Positions 1 through 8,204 of a stretch of 64,000 bases of DNA are shown piece after piece. Both the position numbers and the translations under genes were made by a program. The notes below the pieces were generated by a model, which saw only the letters and a program-made list of their open reading frames with translations, was not told the origin of the DNA and made no database searches. Source of the stretch: Marinibaculum sp040216765 (lineage in GTDB: Bacteria > Pseudomonadota > Alphaproteobacteria > Ferrovibrionales > Ferrovibrionaceae); the NCBI GenBank assembly GCA_040216765.1, contig JAVJON010000042.1, forward strand, positions 62,001 to 126,000, in the 5' to 3' direction. Position 1 is the first letter of the stretch. Every line of letters begins with the position of its first letter.

Positions 1-8
1 TCTCCTCG
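1..8 (-). promoter_or_regulatory. Shine-Dalgarno for a leftward gene outside the window
   Basis: Read on the minus strand, the first bases of the window are AACGAGGAGA, a good ribosome binding site at the very edge. A leftward gene should start a few bases beyond position 1. This fits the promoter at 222-250, which would give a leader of about 215 nt. The gene itself cannot be seen. Confidence 0.4.
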
Positions 9-199
9 TTCACTTCCGGCTCTGCACGAGCTGAACCCGCTGCGGCCTGTACCGGGTCGGCCGGGTCACAGGACCAGGCGGGCTGCACAAGGAGGGTGCC
101 GTATCCAGGGGCCAGTCGTCCGACCATCGCGGCCCGCTGTCGCGGCGCGCCTGCCCGAAACCGAAACGCTCTACTCTGGCGGGAGGCGCTGCACCCTCA

Positions 200-214
200 T
201 GCTGCACTGCAACA
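200..214. promoter_or_regulatory. PhaR-like TGC-N3-GCA palindrome (downstream site)
   Basis: TGCTGCACTGCAACA is a 15-bp inverted repeat with one mismatched pair, centred on TGC-ACT-GCA. It lies just downstream of the -10 box of the leftward promoter, where a bound repressor would block transcription. The core is close to CTGC-N3-GCAG, the element recognised by PhaR repressors of polyhydroxyalkanoate granule genes in alphaproteobacteria. Assigning it to PhaR is an inference from this core alone. Confidence 0.4.
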
Positions 215-221
215 TGTAGGG

Positions 222-250
222 AAGGTACTTGGCCTCCGCCAGGGGGTCAA
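222..250 (-). promoter_or_regulatory. sigma70-type promoter, leftward
   Basis: On the minus strand TTGACC (250-245) and TACCTT (227-222) are separated by exactly 17 bp, a good housekeeping promoter. It points out of the left edge and is flanked by two TGC-N3-GCA palindromes whose centres are 60 bp apart. Confidence 0.5.
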
Positions 251-259
251 GCGGATTTT

Positions 260-274
260 TTGTGCGGTGCACAA
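260..274. promoter_or_regulatory. PhaR-like TGC-N3-GCA palindrome (upstream site)
   Basis: TTGTGC-GGT-GCACAA is a perfect inverted repeat with 6-bp arms and a 3-bp centre, ten bases upstream of the -35 box of the leftward promoter. It shares the TGC-N3-GCA core with the site at 200-214. Positions 1-309 otherwise hold no gene that can be supported. Confidence 0.4.
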
Positions 275-309
275 TAAAAGATGCCGCGCGTCCTAAGGCG
301 GCGCCGCGG

Positions 310-1089
310 TCAGAATTGCGGGCCGAGATTCAGGCCATCGCCGCCGATCTGCAGCTCGAAGCCGCCCGCGCGCGGCCCGCGGCTCGCCCAGGGCGGAAGG
401 GTCTGGCGCTGCGGCGGGTTGAAGGGAACGCCGGTGGTGTCGGCCTTCAGGAGGTAGTCGACGAAGCGCACGCGGGCGATGAAGTTCGCCCCGTCCCGCG
501 GCCAGTTCGACGCCCAGGCATTCCAGTGGTACTGGCCGTCGATGCAACCTGCGGCAATCCAGTAATAGGCGTCCGACCGCAACCAGTCGCCCTGCGGCGG
601 ACGGTTGCGCAGGCCGCTGGCGATCGCCGCGCCGACCAGGTCGGCAAAGCCGGCGCGATCGAGTTGCGACACGCTTTTCCGGGACTCCCAGGGGGACAGC
701 AGGTTGAACCCTTCGAGTTGCACATTGGCGACATTGCCGTCGCCCAGGACCCGTGCCTCCACCTCCGCACCGGTTGCGGTCTGCACGACATCGTAGGTGC
801 GGACCTGGCTGGTCCAGGTGCCGTTGTAGACGAAGCGCAGGCGCGACAGGCTGCCCGGCGTGCAGGCCGCCCTGATGTCCCGGCCATCCAGATAGCTGAA
901 CCAGGTCAGGCGCTGGCCCACCGGGTTGTCCACCGGGCCGGAGGACTGGCAGGCAGCCAGCAGCAGCACTGCGAGCCCGGCCCCTGCCCGGCGCAAGAGG
1001 CTCGCCGCTGCGCCACGTCGCCCCGCCCCGGCGCAGCCCTGCGTCCGGACCGCCTTCCCGATAGACCTGCTTGCACCTGACGCCATCAT
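310..1089 (-). CDS. predicted outer-membrane lipoprotein of unknown function
   Basis: A 259-residue protein with a lipobox (LLLAAC, Cys about 47) after an unusually long, arginine-rich N-terminal stretch, so it is probably lipid-anchored. The mature part is rich in Trp, Tyr and Gly, with short aromatic segments such as YYWIAAG and WNAWASNW near residues 180-210. It matches no family I can name. The start was set at the double ATG preceded by AGGCGAGG. The frame stays open further upstream, but those residues do not look like protein. A start nearer the hydrophobic segment (about residue 30) is also possible. The gene is divergent from the carboxypeptidase gene. Confidence 0.6.
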   Translation of the reverse strand: MMASGASRSIGKAVRTQGCAGAGRRGAAASLLRRAGAGLAVLLLAACQSSGPVDNPVGQRLTWFSYLDGRDIRAACTPGSLSRLRFVYNGTWTSQVRTYDVVQTATGAEVEARVLGDGNVANVQLEGFNLLSPWESRKSVSQLDRAGFADLVGAAIASGLRNRPPQGDWLRSDAYYWIAAGCIDGQYHWNAWASNWPRDGANFIARVRFVDYLLKADTTGVPFNPPQRQTLPPWASRGPRAGGFELQIGGDGLNLGPQF

Positions 1090-1495
1090 CTGCCTCGCCT
1101 CGTTTCCGGCTCCCGACCGCAGCGCCAGGAGTCCTATCAGTCCCGGGGGCACAAGGCCATCGACCCCGATTCGGCCGAATCGGGGACGACTCGCCGGGTT
1201 TCCACGGATCCGGGCCCGCCGCTTGCAACACGATATGGTCCCATTCCGTTCCGAGTTCGTTTCCGCGCAACGCCCGGATCGCGGGCGCAACTGGACATCG
1301 ACGAATTTTCCTCATTAATCTCAACGCGTTGTTAGGGAAACTTGATGCAAGAGTCCCAGGCAACCCCGGAACGCCCGTGAATCATAGCGAGAATCCGGGA
1401 TCGGCTTGGACCGCACCTGAGGGGGTGAGGCCGGGCCTTTCGGGGGATTGGAGCCGCCGACCGCGGCACGGCCGAAACGCGAATGGGGACCCGCC
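1090..1495. other. divergent intergenic region
   Basis: About 406 bp between the divergent lipoprotein and carboxypeptidase genes. It contains a perfect 22-bp palindrome (1164-1185), a CAACGCGTTG palindrome near 1323 and a less GC-rich patch around 1310-1350 that could hold the promoters. No gene is supported here, although several frames are open. Confidence 0.5.
1164..1185. repeat. perfect 22-bp palindrome
   Basis: Two 11-bp arms, CCCCGATTCGG and CCGAATCGGGG, are exact reverse complements with no spacer. The repeat lies 75 bp upstream of the lipoprotein start. It may be a regulator-binding site or form a cruciform or hairpin in the leader. No regulator gene is nearby to say which. Confidence 0.7.
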
Positions 1496-2863
1496 ATGCG
1501 TCTGATCCGAACGGCTGCAGCAGCACTGGCTGCCGTCATTGTCACCGCAGCCCTGATGACAGCGCCGGCTCAGGCCCGCAAATACGCCTCGATCATCGTC
1601 GATGCCCGGACCGGCGACGTCCTGCACGAGCGCCATGCCGCGGACCTGCGCTATCCCGCCTCCCTCACAAAGATCATGACCCTCATGCTGGCCTTCGACG
1701 CGATCAAGTCGGGCAAGCTGGATCTCGAGCAGCGCCTGAAGGTGTCGGCTCATGCCGCGGCCCAGCCGCCATCGAAGCTGGGGCTGCGGGCCGGGCAGAC
1801 GATCACCGTCCGCGAGCTGATCCTGGCCCTGGTCACCAAGTCGGCCAACGACGCCGCGGTGGTCCTGGCCGAAGGGCTGGGCGGCACGGAAAGCGGCTTC
1901 GCCCGCAAGATGACCAGCCGCGCCCGGCAGCTGGGGATGAAGGACACCACCTTCCGCAACGCCTCCGGCCTGCCGGACCGCCGGCAGCAGACCACGGCCC
2001 GCGACATGGCCAAACTGGCCCTGGGCATGCTCAGCGAACATCCCGACCGGTATCGCTATTTCTCGATCCAGACCTTCAACTGGCGCGGCCGCACCTACAA
2101 GAACCACAACCACCTGCTGGGCCGCTACGAGGGCACCGACGGCATCAAGACCGGCTATATCCGGGATTCCGGCTACAACCTCGTCGCCTCGGTGCAGCGT
2201 GACGGACAGCGGCTGATCGGCGTGGTCTTCGGCGGCCGGACCGGCGCGTCGCGCGACACGCATATGGCCAAGCTGCTGGATCGCGGCTTTCGCCATCTCA
2301 AGGACGATGGCGACCTGATCCAGGAAGCCTTCAAGTCGATCGAGCTGCCGTCCCTGATCTCCAGCGCCCATGCCGCCACTCCCTGGGCGGTGCCGCTTCC
2401 CCGCCCCCGCCCGACCTCGGGCGCCGCCCTGCTGGCACAGGCCCTGTCGCCGCGCAGCGACAGCGTCGCGGGGGGCACCGCCTTCTCCTCCGGACTGGCG
2501 CTCGGCCGCGACGCCGCAATCGGCCAGGTCGAGCAGGGCGATGCATCGGACGATGCCGCCCCGGCCGGGCCGACCCGCCTCGTCGCCGCCCGCCCGGCGA
2601 CGCCGTCCGACGGCAGCTGGGCGATCCAGGTCGGCGCATTCCGCGGGCTGGACAGCGCCCGGCGCCGCGCCGCCGACGCCGCGTCCCGGGCGCCGGGCCT
2701 GCTCAGCACCGACCAGGTCCGGATCATGCCGCTGGACACGCAACAGGGCCGGCTGTATCGCGCGCGCCTGATCGGCCTGACCCAGCGCAGCGCGGTCGAT
2801 GCCTGCCGCCGGCTGGTCACCCGCGATTTCTCCTGCATCACCCTGTCGCCCGGAACGTCCTGA
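1496..2863 (+). CDS. D-alanyl-D-alanine carboxypeptidase with C-terminal SPOR domain
   Basis: Periplasmic peptidoglycan enzyme (penicillin-binding protein 5/6 class, peptidase S11) that removes the terminal D-Ala from stem peptides. A signal peptide ends at about residue 27 (APAQA). The active-site motifs are in order: SLTK with the nucleophile at Ser56, SAN at 116-118 and KTG at 218-220. A proline-rich linker (about 290-375) leads to a SPOR domain (about 378-450, beginning WAIQVGAF) that binds denuded septal glycan, so the enzyme probably acts at the division site. The start was placed at the ATG before the signal peptide. An open frame continues 48 bp upstream but adds non-signal residues. 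The total of 455 aa fits the alphaproteobacterial SPOR-fused subgroup. Confidence 0.92.
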   Translation: MRLIRTAAAALAAVIVTAALMTAPAQARKYASIIVDARTGDVLHERHAADLRYPASLTKIMTLMLAFDAIKSGKLDLEQRLKVSAHAAAQPPSKLGLRAGQTITVRELILALVTKSANDAAVVLAEGLGGTESGFARKMTSRARQLGMKDTTFRNASGLPDRRQQTTARDMAKLALGMLSEHPDRYRYFSIQTFNWRGRTYKNHNHLLGRYEGTDGIKTGYIRDSGYNLVASVQRDGQRLIGVVFGGRTGASRDTHMAKLLDRGFRHLKDDGDLIQEAFKSIELPSLISSAHAATPWAVPLPRPRPTSGAALLAQALSPRSDSVAGGTAFSSGLALGRDAAIGQVEQGDASDDAAPAGPTRLVAARPATPSDGSWAIQVGAFRGLDSARRRAADAASRAPGLLSTDQVRIMPLDTQQGRLYRARLIGLTQRSAVDACRRLVTRDFSCITLSPGTS

Positions 2864-2907
2864 GGCCGGCGCGCCTGACCCGCGAGGTCCGGGCCCGGCC
2901 CCGCCGG

Positions 2908-3903
2908 TCAGATCGCGCCCTGCGCCAGGGCGACGGCCAGCGCACCACCCAGGCCGGCATTGGCGACCGCCAGCGCCGCATTGGTGCCGGTGGTCCGGCC
3001 GGCGGACAGACGGTCCATTGCCGCCAGCAGGAACGGCGTGACCGCCGGACCGGCGATCCCCCGCGCCTCGGCCTGGGCAAGCGCTTCGGCGATCCAGCCC
3101 TCCAGCTCGGCCATCGCGATCCGCGCCCCTTCCGGCGGCGGCTGCACCACCAGGATGGCGGCCGAAAGGCCGAGCCGCCGCTGTGTCGCCACGATCGCGG
3201 CCAGCCCTTCGATGTCCTGCACGGCATGCGCCAGGGCGATGCCGCTGTCGGCGGCATGGAATGCCGGGAACTCCCCTGTCCGGTAGCCGACCACCGGGAC
3301 GCCGAAGGCCTCCAGCGCCTCCATCGTCGCCGGCAGGTCCAGGATCGACTTGGCCCCGGCGCTGATCACGGCGATTGGCGCATCCGCCAGCCCCGGGATA
3401 TCGCCGGACAGGTCGGGAAAGGCGGGTGGCAGGGTTGCGGCATAGCGATGCACGCCGCCGATCCCGCCGGTGGCAAATACGCCGATGCCGCAGCGCGCGG
3501 CCGCCCAGGCCGTCGCCGCGACCGTTGTCGCAGCCAGGTGGCCGGCGGCGATGTGCACGGCAAGGTCCCGCCGGGAGGCCTTGTGCGCCGCGCCGCCGCG
3601 ACAGAGCCGGTCGAGCAGGCCGGCGCCCGCCCCGACCTGGATCGCGCCGTCAGCCACCGCGACCAGCGCCGGCTCGGCGCCGGCGGCGCGCACCGCCGCC
3701 AGCATCTCGTCCGCCAGCGCACGGTTACGCGGATGCGGAAACCCGTGGGACAGGATCGTCGATTCCAGGGCGACGACGGGGCGGCCGTCGCGCAGGGCCG
3801 CGGCGACCTCGCCGGCGACCGCGAAGCCCGCCGGCCCGCCGGGCCGCGCCTGCCAGTCATGTTCCGCCGGCCGATCAGGCCTCGCCGGATGGTGCGTCGT
3901 CAT
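2908..3903 (-). CDS. psuG: pseudouridine-5'-phosphate glycosidase
   Basis: Cleaves the C-C glycosidic bond of pseudouridine 5'-phosphate to uracil and ribose 5-phosphate. Family signatures are present: ALESTILSHGFPHPRN near the N-terminus, ATGGIGGVHR in the middle, and ISAGAKSILDLPATMEALE. The length (331 aa) is usual. The chosen start has AGGA eight bases upstream. A second ATG nine bases earlier (3912) lacks a ribosome site. No PsuK kinase gene lies next to it. The gene ends 45 bp from the convergent carboxypeptidase and is divergent from the cyclase gene. Confidence 0.92.
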   Translation of the reverse strand: MTTHHPARPDRPAEHDWQARPGGPAGFAVAGEVAAALRDGRPVVALESTILSHGFPHPRNRALADEMLAAVRAAGAEPALVAVADGAIQVGAGAGLLDRLCRGGAAHKASRRDLAVHIAAGHLAATTVAATAWAAARCGIGVFATGGIGGVHRYAATLPPAFPDLSGDIPGLADAPIAVISAGAKSILDLPATMEALEAFGVPVVGYRTGEFPAFHAADSGIALAHAVQDIEGLAAIVATQRRLGLSAAILVVQPPPEGARIAMAELEGWIAEALAQAEARGIAGPAVTPFLLAAMDRLSAGRTTGTNAALAVANAGLGGALAVALAQGAI

Positions 3904-3956
3904 GGGCTGCATCCTATAGTGGGTTCTCGGTCCACTCCCGCCAGAACCGGTCCATC

Positions 3957-5030
3957 GTGCGCCTGACCCAGTCCCGCATCCGGCAGCTGACCACGATCGC
4001 GATCATCGTCGTCCTATCCGCAGCCGGCGGCAGCGTCTATGGCGCCCTGGTGGCCCACGGGGCGGTGACCGCCGCGGGCGACGGCGCCAGCACGACACCG
4101 CAGGTGGCGACGGTGCTGGGCGCGCTGCGCGGCGCGGCCACCGGCTTCACCATCTCCCTGCTGGCCTCCCTCCTGGAAGTCTATGGCGTGAGCGGCCCGG
4201 CGGGGCGGACCCTGCGGCAGCAGCCGTTCCTGGTCTTCCTGGCGATCAAGAGCCTGGCCTACCTGGTCATCATCGTGCTGGGCCTGCGGCTGGGCCAGGT
4301 CCTGGTGGCGATCCCCGGCGACGAGAGCGCCGCAAGCGGCACGTCCTGGCTGCAGCAGATCCTGGTCGCCTATCTGATCGGCTTCCTGTTCACCACCTTC
4401 CTGGCGATCAACGAGCTGCTGGGGCCGGGCATGCTCGGCCGTCTGATCACCGGCCGCTACCATCGCCCGAAAAGCGAGCAGCGCATCTTCCTGATCATCG
4501 ACATCCGGGACTCCACGCGGATCGCCGAGCGGATCGGCGACCATGCCTTCCTGTCCTTCCTGGACCGCAGCTTCTTCGACATCACCGAACCGCTGCTGGA
4601 GCAGCGGGCGGAGATCTACAAGTATGTCGGCGACGAGATCATCGCGACCTGGCTGCTGGACCGTGGCGCCAGGGACGGCCGCTGCATCCGGGCCTGCTTC
4701 GAGGCGGCGGAACGGCTGCGCCTCTATGCCGAGGCCTATCGCCGGGTCTATGGCGAGGTGCCCGCCTTCCGGGCCGCGCTGCATGCCGGCCCGGTGGTGA
4801 CCGGCGAACTGGGCCATGTGAAGCGCGAGATCGCCTATCTCGGCGATACCCTGAACACCGCCGCCCGCATCGAGCAGGCCTGCAAGGCGCGCAACCTGTT
4901 CTGCCTGATCTCCGCGCCGCTGCTCGAACAGACCGGGCTGCCGGCCGGCATCGCCGCGACGCCGCTGGGCGAGACCGAACTGGCCGGCAAACAGGAGAGG
5001 CTGCAGCTCTACAGCCTGACGGCCTCTTGA
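3957..5030 (+). CDS. membrane-anchored class III adenylate/guanylate cyclase
   Basis: A 357-residue protein starting at GTG. Hydrophobic segments at about 10-33, 52-76, 92-118 and 136-156 form a four-helix membrane domain. A class III cyclase catalytic domain follows (about 175-350): metal-binding IDIRDST (Asp182) and YKYVGDE (Asp226), and LGDTLNTAARIE near the C-terminus with the transition-state Asn and Arg. It probably makes cAMP at the inner membrane in response to a membrane signal. Adenylate versus guanylate specificity is not decided here. Its TGA overlaps the TTG start of the amidohydrolase, so the two genes are coupled. The start codon is inferred from frame and the first membrane helix. 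Confidence 0.85.
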   Translation: MRLTQSRIRQLTTIAIIVVLSAAGGSVYGALVAHGAVTAAGDGASTTPQVATVLGALRGAATGFTISLLASLLEVYGVSGPAGRTLRQQPFLVFLAIKSLAYLVIIVLGLRLGQVLVAIPGDESAASGTSWLQQILVAYLIGFLFTTFLAINELLGPGMLGRLITGRYHRPKSEQRIFLIIDIRDSTRIAERIGDHAFLSFLDRSFFDITEPLLEQRAEIYKYVGDEIIATWLLDRGARDGRCIRACFEAAERLRLYAEAYRRVYGEVPAFRAALHAGPVVTGELGHVKREIAYLGDTLNTAARIEQACKARNLFCLISAPLLEQTGLPAGIAATPLGETELAGKQERLQLYSLTAS

Positions 5031-6763
5031 CCGCGACCCCGGACCGCCCGGCGGAATCGCTGTTGCTGCACGGCGGCACGGTACGGACCATGGTCCCGGG
5101 CGAGGCGGCGGCAGAGGCGCTGCTGCTGTCCGACGGGGCGGTGGTGGCGGCGGGACCGGCGGCCCTGCTCCGCGGGCGCGTGGCCGGCCCGCTGCGCGAG
5201 GTGGCGCTGGACGGCCGCACCGTGCTGCCGGGGCTGATCGATACCCATCCCCACCTGCTGCACTACGGCACCCTGCAGGCGCCGCTGGTCGACCTGGCCG
5301 ATGCGACCTGCCATGCCGAGATCGTCGAGCGCATCGCGGCCCGCGCCGCCACCACCCCGGCCGGCGACTGGATCATGTGCAGCCCGGTCGGCGAAGGGCA
5401 CTACTTCGTCAGCCGGTCGTGGCGCGACCTGGCGGAGGGGCGCCTGCCCGACCGCGAGGTGCTGGACCGCGCGACCGCCGACCATCCCGTGATGATCCAG
5501 GCCTGGGCCCCGGTGACCCCCAACGTGCTGGCCTTCAACACCCTGGCCCTGCGGCGGCTGGAGATCGGCGCGGAGCTGCCGGACCGGATCGGCGAGGTGT
5601 GGATCGAGAAGGATGCCGAAGGCCGGCCCACCGGCCTGTTGACCGGGACAGTGACGAACTATTTCTGCGGCGATGCCTTCGGCCGCGAGATCTGGCGCCG
5701 GCTGCCCTTCCTGCAGACCGAACTGATGATGCCCGCCACCGCGCGGGCGATGGCGGCGTACAACGCGCAGGGTGTCACCGCGGTCTACGAGAACCACATG
5801 ATGGACCCGCCGCTGCTGAACGTGTACCGGCGGCTGCGCCGGGACGGCCGCCTGAGCCTGCGAGTGATGCTGGCGCAGGAAGCGGAGGCCTATGGCATGC
5901 CGTGGAGCCGGCCGCGCGAGGCAGCGGACTTCACCCGCCGGATCGAGGATGCCGCGGGCCGGATCGACCTTACCGATCCGCTGCTGCGGTTCGACGGGGT
6001 CACCCTGACCCGCGACGGCAGCTGCTGGCCCGGCGGCATGCGGATGAAGGAGCCCTATCCCGGTCCCTACGGGCAGATGACCTCGGGGCAGGCCTATATC
6101 TCCGAGGACCGCGCCGCGCAGGCGATGCGGCTCTGCGCCGACCTGGGCATGCGCCTGAACACGATCGCACTGGGCACGCAGGCCCAGGAGGACAACCTGG
6201 CACAGCTGGAGGCGGTCGCCGCGACCGCCGACATCCCGTCGCTGCACTGGCTGCTGGTCCATGCCATGTTCGTCGAACCCGAACAGGCGCGCCGCTACGC
6301 CCGGCTGGGCATGGATGTCACCACCTGCCCGTCCTTCGTCTATGGCAAGGGCGAGCTGTTCCGCCGCCGGCTGCCGGAAAGCCTGCTGGCCGACCTGCTG
6401 CCGCTGCGCCGCTTCCTGGACAACGGCATGACGGTCGCCTGCGGCAGCGACTGGGGGCCGAAGAACGCCTTCCGGCAGATCGAGATCTCGCTGACCCATG
6501 CCTTCGGCGGCAGCGACCGGGACAATCTGGGCCCGGCGCAGCGCATCACCCGCGAAGAGGCCCTGGCGATGTGGACCCGGGACGCCGCGAAGATCCTGCG
6601 CTGGCAGGGCATCGGCAACCTGGCGCCCGGCGCCCATGCCGACCTCGTGGTGGTCGACCGCGACCCGCTGACCTGCCCGGTGGCGGAGATCGGCGCCACG
6701 CAGGTGGACCTCACCCTGCTGGGCGGCAGCCCGGTCTACCGCTCGGGCGGCCTGCCGTTCTGA
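5027..6763 (+). CDS. YtcJ-like metal-dependent amidohydrolase
   Basis: A 578-residue amidohydrolase-superfamily protein. The metal motif DTHPH is at residues 72-76, with a C-terminal GSDWGPKN segment carrying the last metal ligand and the typical closing beta domain (GAHADLVVVDRDP). Enzymes of this group hydrolyse C-N bonds of cyclic amides, formamides or similar small molecules; the substrate is unknown. It starts at TTG inside the overlap TTGA with the cyclase stop codon, which indicates translational coupling. It ends 16 bp from the convergent sugar mutase gene. Confidence 0.85.
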   Translation: MTATPDRPAESLLLHGGTVRTMVPGEAAAEALLLSDGAVVAAGPAALLRGRVAGPLREVALDGRTVLPGLIDTHPHLLHYGTLQAPLVDLADATCHAEIVERIAARAATTPAGDWIMCSPVGEGHYFVSRSWRDLAEGRLPDREVLDRATADHPVMIQAWAPVTPNVLAFNTLALRRLEIGAELPDRIGEVWIEKDAEGRPTGLLTGTVTNYFCGDAFGREIWRRLPFLQTELMMPATARAMAAYNAQGVTAVYENHMMDPPLLNVYRRLRRDGRLSLRVMLAQEAEAYGMPWSRPREAADFTRRIEDAAGRIDLTDPLLRFDGVTLTRDGSCWPGGMRMKEPYPGPYGQMTSGQAYISEDRAAQAMRLCADLGMRLNTIALGTQAQEDNLAQLEAVAATADIPSLHWLLVHAMFVEPEQARRYARLGMDVTTCPSFVYGKGELFRRRLPESLLADLLPLRRFLDNGMTVACGSDWGPKNAFRQIEISLTHAFGGSDRDNLGPAQRITREEALAMWTRDAAKILRWQGIGNLAPGAHADLVVVDRDPLTCPVAEIGATQVDLTLLGGSPVYRSGGLPF

Positions 6764-6779
6764 CCGGTCCGGTCGGCCG

Positions 6780-8204
6780 TCAGCCGCGCATGTCCTGCGG
6801 CAGGTCGATGCCGACCTCGTCGAGCGCGGCGATCATCCGGCCGCGCACATGCGCCAGCGCGGCCTCGTCCTGCGCCTCGCAGCGCGCCACCAGCACCGCC
6901 TGGGTGTTGGACGCGCGCAGCAGCCACCAGCCTTCCGGCAGGGTGACCCGCACGCCGTCGACGTCGCTGACCTCGGCGCCGCCGGCGCGCAGGCGGTCCC
7001 GCAGGCGATCCACCAGGCCGAACTTCTCGGTATCGTCGCAGGGAAAGCGCAGCTCGGGCGTGTTCGCCGGCTGCGGCAGGCTTTGCCGCAGCGCGGCGAC
7101 GCTCGCCTCTCCGGCGGCGACCTGCGCCAGGAACCGCAGCGCGACGTAGAGCGCGTCGTCGAAGCCGTAATAGCGGTCGGCGAAGAAGATATGGCCGCTC
7201 ATCTCGCCGGCCAGCGGGCTGTTTTCCTCCGCCATCTTCTGCTTGATCAGCGAATGGCCGGTCTTCCACATCACCGGGCGGCCGCCCAGTCGCGCGATCT
7301 CGTCGAACAGCACCTGGCTGGCTTTCACGTCGGCGATGATCGGCGCGCCCGGCCGGTCCTTCAGCACGTCGCGGGCCAGCAGGGCGACCAGCTGGTCGCC
7401 CCAGATGATCGCGCCGCTGCCGTCGACAACGCCGATCCGGTCGCCATCGCCGTCGAAGGCGAAGCCCAGGTCCAGACCTTCCCCCGTCACCGCGGCCTGT
7501 AGCTGCCGCAGGTTCTCCGGCACCGTCGGGTCGGGATGGTGGGCGGGAAAGGTGCCGTCGATCGTCGCGTTCAGCAGGCGCTGGGTACCGGACAGCCGCG
7601 CGGTCACCGCGGACACCGTTTCGGCGGTCGCGCCATTGCCGGGATCCCAGGCCACGTTCAGCGGCCGCTTCAGGTCGATGTCCTGCAGCAGCCGGTCGAT
7701 ATAGGCGTCGAACACGGGCCGGTCGCTGCCCGACCCCTGGCCGGCGGCAAAATCGCCGGCCGCGATGCGGCGGCCCAGGTCCAGGATCGCCGCGCCATAG
7801 ACCGGGGCGCCCTTCGGCGAGCGCGGCCCCCGCATCATCTTGAAGCCGTTATGGTCGGGGGGGTTGTGGCTGCCGGTCACCATCAACCCGGCATCGGCTT
7901 CAAGGTGATGGACCGCGAAATACAGCATCGGCGTCGGCCCGCGACCGATCCGGAACACTTCCGCCCCGGCGGCGCACATCCCCTCCTCCACCGCAGCGGC
8001 GAATTCCGGCGAACTGAGCCGGCCGTCATAGCCCAGTGCGATCCGGGGATGGGGGGCCTCTTCCGCCGTGGCGCTCGCAAAGGCCCGGCCGATGGCGCGG
8101 GCATCGGCAACCGAAAGGGTCTGCCCGACAATCCCGCGGATATCGTATTCCCGCAGGATGGTGGGATGCAGGGCCTGGCCGTCCGTCTTGCTGCGACCGG
8201 TCAT
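6780..8204 (-). CDS. phosphomannomutase/phosphoglucomutase
   Basis: Interconverts hexose 1- and 6-phosphates, feeding glucose 1-phosphate or mannose 1-phosphate into sugar nucleotides. All four alpha-D-phosphohexomutase hallmarks are visible: catalytic phosphoserine in TGSHNP (Ser112), metal loop DGDGD (251-255), the GEMSGH sugar-binding loop and the C-terminal phosphate-binding domain with LLRASNT. At 474 aa it is the AlgC/PgmG type. Its ATG overlaps the TGA of ugd by four bases, so it is translated with ugd and galU. Confidence 0.93.
   Translation of the reverse strand: MTGRSKTDGQALHPTILREYDIRGIVGQTLSVADARAIGRAFASATAEEAPHPRIALGYDGRLSSPEFAAAVEEGMCAAGAEVFRIGRGPTPMLYFAVHHLEADAGLMVTGSHNPPDHNGFKMMRGPRSPKGAPVYGAAILDLGRRIAAGDFAAGQGSGSDRPVFDAYIDRLLQDIDLKRPLNVAWDPGNGATAETVSAVTARLSGTQRLLNATIDGTFPAHHPDPTVPENLRQLQAAVTGEGLDLGFAFDGDGDRIGVVDGSGAIIWGDQLVALLARDVLKDRPGAPIIADVKASQVLFDEIARLGGRPVMWKTGHSLIKQKMAEENSPLAGEMSGHIFFADRYYGFDDALYVALRFLAQVAAGEASVAALRQSLPQPANTPELRFPCDDTEKFGLVDRLRDRLRAGGAEVSDVDGVRVTLPEGWWLLRASNTQAVLVARCEAQDEAALAHVRGRMIAALDEVGIDLPQDMRG

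Noticed and set aside
10..207. A leftward 65-codon frame at the left edge
   Set aside because: It starts within the operator region, has no ribosome site and looks like random high-GC translation. The real gene probably starts beyond position 1.
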